Positions 47,201-55,568 of a stretch of 64,000 bases of DNA are shown in pieces. The stretch comes from Hydractinia symbiolongicarpus. Its lineage: Eukaryota; Cnidaria; Hydrozoa; Anthoathecata; Hydractiniidae. Under the pieces are notes generated by a model. That model ran no database searches. It was not told the DNA's origin and was given only the letters and a program-made list of their open reading frames with translations. Numbering within the stretch: position 1 is the first letter of the stretch; the number at the start of each line of letters is the position of its first letter. The position numbers were made by a program, and so were the translations under genes. The stretch is taken from NCBI RefSeq assembly GCF_029227915.1, contig NC_079884.1:21142001-21206000 (forward strand). Reading direction: 5' to 3'.

Positions 47201-47941
47201 AACAGGTTCACTTTCATTGTAGTAAGGAATGTCTGCACCATGGTTTGAGAGAAATAAACAGTCAGTGAATTGAAGATCCTTATCTGACGTAACACCGATT
47301 TTAATAAAGACACCACCACCACCTATTGTTTTGTTGTCAACCCCGTGGGGGATTTTATTTTCTTTGATGATGACAGTTTGGAAACTAATACTACCTAGAG
47401 CATTATTAATTATTGTACTATATCCTAAATTCTGGAACAAAGTTACTTTTTTAAAGATGACATTAGTGATGTTTTCCAAGTAAAGGCCAGTGGCCATGTA
47501 GTGCATAGTGTTTCTATTTGGTGGATAAGTGGTATTATTCTTTATTCCACACCCCAAGAAAGCTATGTTTTTCAGTGTAACATTATCCAGGTTTATCCAG
47601 GAAATGCCGACATCTTTTGAAGAAATATTACTACCCATAAAATCACATGTTACATTGATTTTTCGATCTAAGCCAACAAGAAGAATGCTTCCAACTTTTG
47701 TCAAAATGTGGTGATGCTTTAAAATTTGGTCATCCTGTAAAAAGATACATGGATTCTTTAAACTTAAATTTGCTATCAATTGCAGTGCTTCACTTAAGTT
47801 TTTGCATGTAATGTTCCTGTCTGAACTTGAAACACATGACGGATTTGATTTGGTAACATTTATATAATATCCATCAGGACACGGGTTTGTACAAAAACAT
47901 ATTTGCACAGCCAGGAGTAAACAAGCCACCACAGCATACAT
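44261..47941 (-). CDS. Receptor-like protein 3 (main exon; last ~200 bases may be intron)
   Basis: The third paralogue. ATG at 47941 directly follows the acceptor TTTTTTTAG. The signal peptide is MYAVVACLLLAVQICFCTNP. The ectodomain has the same rungs (NNSAVCGGGLYL, NKGKNGGAISMYGHS, VPFGKGGGLTI), then a Cys-rich module (CPENYCAECKS, CSKCSSPKS, CENCSG) and 8-9 hydrophobic segments with YSYQ, CFYDGLNDLTK and WPYQEDY. At 44464 a donor-like AAGAG|GTTTGT lies in the same place and phase (1) as in the other two. The open frame runs on for 67 codons to 44261. These codons are hydrophobic then basic and may be read-through. A strong acceptor at about 44412 would give a very short tail, so the tail is unresolved. 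Confidence 0.8.
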   Translation of the reverse strand: MYAVVACLLLAVQICFCTNPCPDGYYINVTKSNPSCVSSSDRNITCKNLSEALQLIANLSLKNPCIFLQDDQILKHHHILTKVGSILLVGLDRKINVTCDFMGSNISSKDVGISWINLDNVTLKNIAFLGCGIKNNTTYPPNRNTMHYMATGLYLENITNVIFKKVTLFQNLGYSTIINNALGSISFQTVIIKENKIPHGVDNKTIGGGGVFIKIGVTSDKDLQFTDCLFLSNHGADIPYYNESEPVPFGKGGGLTIMLGSSSTNVISFKNTIFKNNSAVCGGGLYLNLNNKESKVLFDSCQFSDNFAVNMGGGVLVLAPTLDQRSGVYVNCCNCLFQNNTAKIGGGYAFKVHSGKSVRNKNGTLFTESNFTFNSAVLGAAMYVYLTRLKLHNVQINENKRYNSETVSEGAVVMYKSYLVLSGQDNFVTGNKNTAFIFDSTYFYVNGTVKFFKNKGKNGGAISMYGHSIVQLQPHANLVFKENVAEKKGGAMFIVVPGPPLPFLNTIKLNRYDCFFNGSYGNVTFQSNKANSNVGNTIYASTLQNCLRDDSGFVDVFTNKAKWKNFHFEDVNDIFKMKKNTIVSTAPTAIVLEPKEWENTSPGLYEKRAITLMDERGTEVSDAVDINIYRHGSLRRNVVEIAGGYKEFMVTNNKIELALMGKINEKFNLTIINPDSGALSVTLINLTLGSCPFGFKYDKTQRICDCNQKKPYHNGIAQCLGGKIYLFKNRWAKPFQRNKDSETSQVCPENYCAECKSEIAIIECLYQPNNQCVEHRNQTSYLCSKCSSPKSSVLLSKGICENCSGTYNWILMSFIHFLACFLATLGIVYLNRKTYASYLIPVIYSYQMMDLILPSGVNTDFFILFIVVIVSGSTDHSMYEVCFYDGLNDLTKFWVRYCSPFSWMLSWMIWLGISNIECARRYINRDSCFKAINTLLVICCCDFFKFSFSVMKSVVIDDELRVYFYAEAKYGSAEHLPLLICAAISLTAIAVCLVIILVSTCRRSKETHFDSLPCCLWMKPVLDSFRYGFRNDAQSIFKDRTWFAPFYILCSCILISISILNDHFDKHTWQGIVCLIFMALFIAAWPYQEDYMNYFDVVMLTNLAVLAVVVDGSKITDYQLAVDIILYIPLVGLLIRLFYHIVTVHGLLQYCPRIFRDPRGLLFFCYLFLSFFRFSTRWSITKVELRLSVCIKVGLKNHRINDNSLFTVNWISTNEISVKSVICTFT
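46207..46247. repeat. Perfect 15-bp inverted repeat inside receptor 3 coding sequence
   Basis: Arms TTTTCATTTTGAAGA (46207-46221) and TCTTCAAAATGAAAA (46233-46247), with an 11-base loop. They code for FHFEDVNDIFKMKK. Receptors 1 and 2 are shorter at the aligned place, so the hairpin coincides with an insertion in receptor 3. Confidence 0.9.
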
Positions 47942-48559
47942 CTAAAAAAATATAAAATAATATGTTTAATTATTTTTTCTATTTTAACCCTTCCCGCCAC
48001 CATGTGTAATGTTCCCACTTCTACCATTTTTGAGAAAAAACTGTCCCATAAAAAGGGAAGGGTTATGTTTTGGTTCAAATTTAATGGATATTATGTTGAC
48101 ATTTCATGACTTATTTATTAAGTCACAATAACTAAACAGCAAACTGTCTAACACTTTTTCTGGTATTATTTATAAAGAGATATATATATATAGATACTAA
48201 GAGTAACACCTAACTTTCTTATTATCTGGGAAACATCTTCAACCATCATTGTAGAAATATTCTTATTTTCACATGAGATAAACAAAACACATTTTATGAC
48301 AACCCCCTTATACAAATTGCAAACCTTAAGATTTCCTAAAAACTATCCTATTTTGCTAGGTACAACTCTACAGATAAAGGTGACACAATTTGGACTGAAA
48401 ATGGACAATCAAATTACTTATGGGCATATTCCGAAAGATTTTGTTAAAAGAGAGGAGGGAGTAAGAGAGAGACCATTTTAATGCAGGAATGAAAAGATAT
48501 CATCTTAAACTTGTGCAAATAAAGAAAAATTATTTCTTTTTAATTATAATATTGTTATA
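47942..48559. other. Spacer upstream of receptor 3
   Basis: No gene is seen. It contains a short TA run at 48180. The 5' non-coding exon or trans-splice partner of receptor 3 cannot be identified. Confidence 0.4.
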
Positions 48560-49315
48560 CTAGTCGATAAAGCCCGTGGAAAAATCCACTAAGGCAGAAG
48601 AACAATGGAAAAATAGGTTGCTTTAGATTTTTTGCTGACATCAGCAGTGCATATACAGAAGGAAAATTGGTGAAATTTAGTCATTCGTTGTCTGTAATGT
48701 GTAGAGTTGAAACGCTGGTCAAAATAATGCATAGTATCGTATGTTTTTGACAAACGCCTAAGAAGATATAAGGGCTTAAAAACTTTGCTGACATCAGCGA
48801 AGTCCCTACCAAAAGTTCCAAAAAAACTTTCTTCACAAATTCGTACACCCGTTGCATTCATCGTATAGATCTTGAAATGCTGATCAAGAAAATGTATAGA
48901 AACATGAACTTTTGACAAACAGTTGCAGAGATATTGGGGTTTGAAGGTTTTGTGATGACGTCATCAACCCGTCCATTCCGAAATGGATTCAGGGACCAAG
49001 GTTTGGGAAACTTACCCAAATTGGTCCCAGGTGGTCCCTAGTTACCCACGCGGTGAAAAATCATTGACGTCACCACCTCGTTTCCAAGTTATTTGGCCTC
49101 AAAGTTTTAAGTGCACTGTAACGGCTTCATAATTTAATATAAGATATTGACGTTAAAGTAGTGTTATTGACGTCGCGCCGTAACGTCAGAAAATATAACA
49201 TATTAGACATGCATTTTTCGGTTACTTCAAAGAAAATTTCGGTAAGATCAAAGGAAAAGGAACATATCCACTTTGCCTGTTACAGACACACGGAACTGGC
49301 GTATTATTATAGAGA
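48560..49315 (-). mobile_element. Helitron-like non-autonomous element, copy D (756 bp)
   Basis: On the minus strand it begins TCTCTATAATAATACGCCAG and has GTGTGTCTGTAAC. It ends GTGGATTTTTCCACGGG, then CTTTATCGACTAG followed by T. Both termini match copies A and B in kind. The interior holds two imperfect direct repeats of about 155-175 bases (near 48629 and 48783, each with TTTGCTGACATCAGC) and no helicase or Rep sequence. Confidence 0.6.
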
Positions 49316-50536
49316 TTAAAATTGAAAATTTTTCAGTAAAAAAGGGTGGGGCTGATTAAATAGAAGGATTGTTGTAAAAACGGTGGGCTTGCTATATATT
49401 TCACAGTAAATTATTGCAATTTTATTTTGGAATCAGTTTGCAACCAGTTTCTATTTCTTTCTTTTTGAAGTTACCTCTTTATCTATGCATAGATCTTGCT
49501 GAAAGTTCTTATTTTTAAGCTGGTATTTTTAGTCACATTTGGTTGTCCAGGCAAAGATATAGAAATATGAAATTAGCAAGAGAACAATATAATTTGCTAG
49601 AACCTTTTCTCACTATCAATTTGTTGTAACTATTTAACATTTTGGTAGGTTCTATACATTTTTTGAACAACAACAAAAAAAAGGCTTTAAAAGAAGGGTG
49701 GGGTTCCTAATGATAAAGGGTTGTGGTAAAAATAAGGGGTTCTGACTTCTCCCCCAACTTTGGTTTTCTGTCAACAACTATTAGTATTGTGATTTTGAGT
49801 AGAGTTAGAAGAAACACCAATAAATCACAGACTCAGACTTCTTTTGCAGTTACATACCATTGTTAGTAACATAAATAATCATAAATTATTAAAGTTAATG
49901 ACATCAGCAAGTCTTGATTTAAAAGGTTTTATTCACTTTTCTGATTGGATCTTACTTATAATAAAGAAAGCTGGTTCAGAAATACAATGACCAAACAATT
50001 CAGTTGCAGCAATTAATAGCAGATTGATTAAAAAGGGTGTGATATACTGTTACTCTTTATTACAACAGAGTAAAGAAGCATATTTACTCTGGGACAACAC
50101 TACAAGATATGGAGGAAGAAGACAATGCAATGTGCAGGAAGATGAGGACAAAGCAAAAGAGGGACTTGGGGGAAAATGTGTCATATTATAATGAGAAAGA
50201 AGACCATTTCTCGTTGCACGTTCTTTTTTTTTCCGCAAACTTTTTGGTATCAACAGATATGAATCTACTACCAAAACGATTTACAAATATTGCAGTTGTG
50301 AGAGGTATGCAATCAAATAAATTTTATTTGATTGCTTTTAACATGTTTATATAGAAATTTGATGTATATCTGTAAAGCAATAGTTAAAGGTATAACTAAA
50401 TATAACTGTAACTACAAATATAAGAACAGGGTCAACACAATGAATTTGAAAGTGAGCAGGGCACTTGAAAGATGCTGCAAAATCAACCCAAGGCACCACT
50501 ATATTTGGCTCTGAGGGATCAAAAAATTGTTTTGAA
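49316..50536. other. Spacer, no gene seen
   Basis: AT-rich sequence with no recognisable coding or repeat structure beyond two GGTGGGG...GG-type boxes near 49350 and 49700. Confidence 0.35.
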
Positions 50537-53300
50537 TTTTAAAGGTAGTGTCTGCTACAAAACAAAAACTTTTATATTAACCAATATTAATACACAAATA
50601 AAGACATTGCATACCTTTTTTATCAATACTATCTGAAAACTTATATAAACAAAACTTTTTTAGTTAGCCATGTCGAAGCACAGCGAAATTCTTTCTGAAA
50701 AACGTGCGCGAAAAAAGCCTGGTAGAAATTTTACTATGCGTAATTATGCGTTTGACGTCAGTGGTTGGTTAATTCTAAGGTCTAAACACACAAAAAGACG
50801 ACAGCACCCCTGGAAACAAATATATGTGTTCTTCGGGACAGGTAATCGCAATTCTTCTCAATAATATGTTTTGCTGTCATGACATTGATGACATAAAATT
50901 ACACCCCCTTGAACAGTAAAAAGTACTCCGAAATATTTTGCGATTTGGGTCACTTCTGTTTCAATAAGCCGTAGTATCACTACGGAATTGTTGCTTCAGA
51001 TGTTTGGATTTTTTGTTATACACGACGTAGCTTTAGTGTAAAAAAACTTTTATCAAGCTACGCGGTACGTTTTAAGGTTGTTTTTTTCAATTGCAACATT
51101 CTCTAACAACAGTGAGAACGTTTGACAGTTTTTAGCAAATATACGTTTTTTTTTAATAACTTTTTGACTAATTTGTTCTTATTTTGTTCTCTTAGTACCA
51201 AGGACATGGTTGAATAAATCGACCAATGTCGTTCCCAGCAGGCGTTGGGAACAAGATTGTAATTCATCGCCATTTTGTTTTTCGCTGTAAAAATATGGCG
51301 TTTTTGCTTCTGATGCAACTCTTTAACCGTGTTCATAAAAAATCGCGCCCATATGAATATTATTTTGTAGTTACTGTAAATTCTGTGATGAACGCCCAGG
51401 CGTTTATTTAAAAAGGGGACGCTTATTGAGATTGGTATTAAATAGAGACTAGCTGTTTATTAAGGAACTACGATATTTGAATATTTATTTTACGACATTT
51501 GAATATTTATTTTCTGACATATTTACCCTATTTTTCGCTGAAAGATCAGCATTTCAGCCGTAGAAATAAAAAAAGGACAGACTCAATAACAATCACAGAA
51601 ATCCCGCATGCTGGATTATCTGAGATGCATGATAATCCTTTCAACCCATACCAAAAAAGCGGGTTTACAAGAGAGGCCAAAATTAAATACAGTACCTATA
51701 TGTTCATTTTAAATTCAACACATCAAAATTGCTTGAGGGAGGAGAACTGTAATAAGCACCTTTTTTGACAGAGAGCTTTTATTGGAGAAGTAGGTTTACT
51801 ATATTTTTTATTTTCAAGGAGGGGTGTTTATTGAATACAGGCGTTTAATAGAGACTGGGCATTCTTTTAGAGTATTTAATGCATTATATGTGAGAAATAA
51901 ACCATCGCAAACAACAAGCAATTTGGTTATAAAGGTTATAAAATTCAGATTTGGGTTGTTCTTAGTTTTGGAAACCGAAATGAGCCCAAGCCTGTTCTTA
52001 TTTTGTTCTTACTTTTTGGGAAATTATGAGGCTCTTGTTTTTATGACCTTTTACTTATAAAAACCATGAAGATGCTTTTTAGAATTCACAAGAAATGTTT
52101 TTGATATATTTTTAACAAATTGTGTAGTTTCTCGAAAAAGTGATTTTACACTTTGTAAGAAAGCTTTTAAACAGTTTAAAAGAGGGTAACAAATTGCACA
52201 AATTTTATTGAATTTTAATACACTCTCCGGAATTTTAAGAAGAACTAATTTGAGGTTTTTTTTCCTCAGGCAAAATTATGGGTTGTTCTGGAAGACAATG
52301 AAGCTCCCCTTTCTCTAATACAAATTTTGAAATAAATGATCAGGGTATATGTCTTATGCTGAGCACCAAGCTTTGCTTGCTTATGATAAGCCAGATAGGC
52401 CAGATAGTTAATGCTCAAGCCGAAAATCCAGTTAAATCTTTTGGCACGTCTGCTTAAGGCGTACGCATCAAAGGTTGAACATTGCACAATTTTAAGAAAA
52501 CTCAAAAGACAAAATCATTTTTTGACTTGAGTTCGACCACTGAGTTTGCTTGAATCGATGCCATTTTGAGCTTGAGCGCATATTTCTATTTCCAGTAGCT
52601 ATTGTGCCGCTCGGTCGCACAATCGTGCAGTGCTAAATACATCATACTTTGCAATCAAACTGTATTTTTTTCCTTAAGACTCCGTTTCCACCATCATGAT
52701 CTTCATCGTTTAGCCTGGTTTAAAATTAAAGGCATCCAAAAATTCCTTTTAAAAAAGTTTCAACATAGGAATTTATTTTATGTATTGCTTATTATAGCAT
52801 ACATAGACATACTTCGACTTATATGTTGTTACCATTGTATACTGCATATTTTCAAATGAAATAAAGTTGTTTATCGTTTATCTGTGATTTTATTTTTCCA
52901 CTTTGTTAATAGCCCTTAGGTACACGATCTAAAAATACTTATAGCAGCGATAAATTATTTATTTGAAAGTGTCTAGCTCATAGCCGGGGGCTAACTTTTA
53001 AATGCACAGAGTTACAAATTAATTTTCTTCTTTATGTAGTCTGCCTTTTTTTGTCTTGATTTTGAACCTGGCCACTGACGTAGGCAGAAGCATATTAGAT
53101 ATGCCTCGTTTTCGTGTGCGTAGTGTTTACAAAATGGAGAACAAAATTAGCCGCACAAGAAAGGAAGCTCTAAAAGTTTGAAAAACAACATTGCACTGGT
53201 ACTTTGAATTTATTAATTTTTAACCTGAAATTTGTTGATAATAGTATGTATTCTTTATGTAAAATAACTTCCAGTTTTTAGCAGACACTACCTTTAAGTT
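50537..53300. mobile_element. 2.8-kb element bounded by TTTAAAGGTAGTGTCTGCTA inverted repeats
   Basis: TTTAAAGGTAGTGTCTGCTA at 50539-50558 recurs inverted as TAGCAGACACTACCTTTAA at 53279-53297. With one indel the match extends outward through TTTTGAA on the left and TTCAAAA on the right, giving about 28 bases. The interior has only short frames and no transposase I recognise. It includes a CCTGGGAACAA-family hairpin (51233-51255) and GGCGTTTATT boxes at 51400 and 51840. It is probably a non-autonomous DNA transposon, superfamily unknown. Confidence 0.5.
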
Positions 53301-53685
53301 CAAAAATTAAGTAAATTTTATAATGAAGTCTTTGGAAAATTTATCTTTAAATAATAAAATCCAAAGGAAAACTATCCAAAATAAAATATACAATGATATT
53401 TTACAAATCTTCCTCAACAAATATACCAAAAACATTATTTCTAGTTTTTAATCAACAAACTCATAGCACATCTACCCAGGAAATTTTATTGCTCAATTCC
53501 TTATGCAAAGCTGGTATAGCAAATACAATGAAAATGAAGACATGGTATATATCAAAGTCCAGTTTTTAGTCCACATGCTAATGAAAGCAATGGCTTGATG
53601 TAACATCTAAAGCTGCACAAAGAAGGACTAGGTTCATTAAATTATTATTTTTCACGTCTGCTTTGCAAAAGTTGTAGGATTTGAA

Positions 53686-55568
53686 TTAAATCAGAATTTT
53701 AGACCTGTTAAGAGATGTGTACCTAAACTTTATCAATGCATTTTGTTTTTTCAAGTGACAATGGAATAATGAGCGACTCAATGATGGAATTAGGAATAAC
53801 AGCCAGTAACGAATTAGATTGCTTTTTTTTCTAAATTGGCGTTGACGATATAACATTAAAGTTGATATCTGACCCTTATGGCACATAGTACATAGTACTG
53901 GTGATGCTGGTGAACAATAAGGTGTTGTTACTATTGAAGCCGATGTAGCAGATAGTGTGCTAACTACAGTGCTAAACAACGTTGCCATTGACATGGAAGA
54001 AAAAATGGATGCCAACATTGGGGCAGATGTTGAAACTGTTGGGTGAGGTGAATACACTGGTGATGGTGGTTGTCCCTCTGGCAGCTCAGAGATTAGAGAA
54101 GGCATTAGCCTTTTCTTATCAATAGCTTTGGGATCGAATGGTACTATCCCGTATTTCCAAAAGCCTGTTTTGATGACGTCAATTTTCATTTCCCTTTTTA
54201 AATGCAACTTTAAAGATAGTATTAAAGTTTTCTTGCAAATGTTGACCAGCTCCTTTTCCCCTAAAGAAGATAACTTAATCATCTGTTAGTTTCAAGAAAT
54301 GTTTTCAAAGGCTTTAAAATTACCACGTCAGGTTGTAAAAATTTTTTTGCATAAGTAGGTCGATTTTGTCAATATTCATGTGCGAACCATGTCTATCCAA
54401 GATAAGGAACAATGGTTTCTTAACGTGCTCAGTTTCTGGTATGAATAGCTCTTGCACCCATTTCTTAAACAACTCCTTATCCATATATCCATTAGGTGAA
54501 GTGCCATATAGAGCTTTATGTGAACCTGTTCAGGCGTAGGGCCACTTGGGTAGCACTTTTTAAAAATAATAAAAAGGGGGTAATGGATAACCAGCAGCAG
54601 AGACGGTAACATGTGCTGTTATATGTTCGCGACTGCACTTGCTCTCTGCGTAAGCTTGCTTACATTTCGTTCCACAACAATGCAACAAACCCGTCTCATA
54701 GATAGATGTGCATATTTTACATGGCTAGCCTCACAAATATCGAGGAATATACCCTGTCTATTATTTCCAGTAGGGGCCATGGCGTAGATGGAGAGTCCTA
54801 GAGTATTTAATGCTCATTTTGAGCTACGCAGACCCAATTAGAGCCCGCGCTCTACTAGACAACTCCTGGCAACATCCAACGGCCCACACAGTGTGCCATC
54901 TTCCCAATTTCCCTCACATGGCTTGGGTTAACCCGGGGCTATGGTAACATTCACTCTCCCATGTTGAATCGCCGTCAAGAGGAATCGAACCCCAGTCTCC
55001 CGCACAGAGTACGAGAGCTATAACCACTAATCTACGGCGCCACAATTATTTACATTATTTTATTTACATTACAATTAAAAATTCTGTCAGGTTTGTTTAT
55101 TATATCAAGATCTGTCATAGTATGTTTTAATAAATTGAAATGTTGGTTTATAACATTCAGGTTTGCCATTCTACTTCTTCCCTTATCAAGATTATCATTT
55201 TGGTGCCGTTTTTTAAATTTGTGCCACCAATAATGTCCTGGGCCATTTACATTATTGAATTGACTGCTTTCCTTTTGTTTGGCAATATCCCAAGCAAACA
55301 TCTTAACAGCTGTTACTGACAACAGATTAGCAATGCTTGCCATAAACTTTATGTAATTGACAAGCGCTGTTTCTTTGTCACAATTCAGCTCTGTGTGTCG
55401 GCCAGGTTTATCAGTTTTACACTTCATGTTAATCCTGTCACTTAGTGTTTGCTTTGGTACGCCAAATCGTTTGAAACCTTTACCTAACAACATGTCTTTT
55501 TTAGCTTCTTCCAATGCATTAGCCATATCTTCAATTGACCACCGTTGGTAGGATCGTTTTGGTGCCAT
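53686..55568 (-). pseudogene. pogo/Tigger-like transposase, broken
   Basis: The N-terminal part (55568-55050) has a psq-type helix-turn-helix (YQRWSIEDMANALEEAKK, GFKRFGVPKQTLSDRI) and then a CENP-B-like DNA-binding segment. A SINE at 54770-55043 interrupts it. Beyond the SINE the DDE domain resumes with frameshifts (AAGYPLPPF, GTSPNGYMDKELFKKWV, LFLILDRHGSHMNIDKID). Part of the core is then missing near 54290-54340. The final part (54282-53686) has GFWKYGIVPFDPKAIDKKR, typical of the C-terminal end of these transposases, then a Ser/Thr-rich tail. It is not functional. Confidence 0.75.
54770..55043 (-). mobile_element. tRNA-derived SINE, copy 2, nested in the transposase
   Basis: On the minus strand the head begins GTGGCGCCGTAGATTAGTGG and has an A box (TAGATTAGTGGTTAT) and a perfect B box (GGTTCGATTCC). 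The body includes GGTTAACCCAAGCCATGTGA then GGGAAATTGGG, shared with copy 1. The 3' boundary is approximate. The insertion falls right after the Asn-Cys-Asn part of the transposase frame. Confidence 0.8.
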
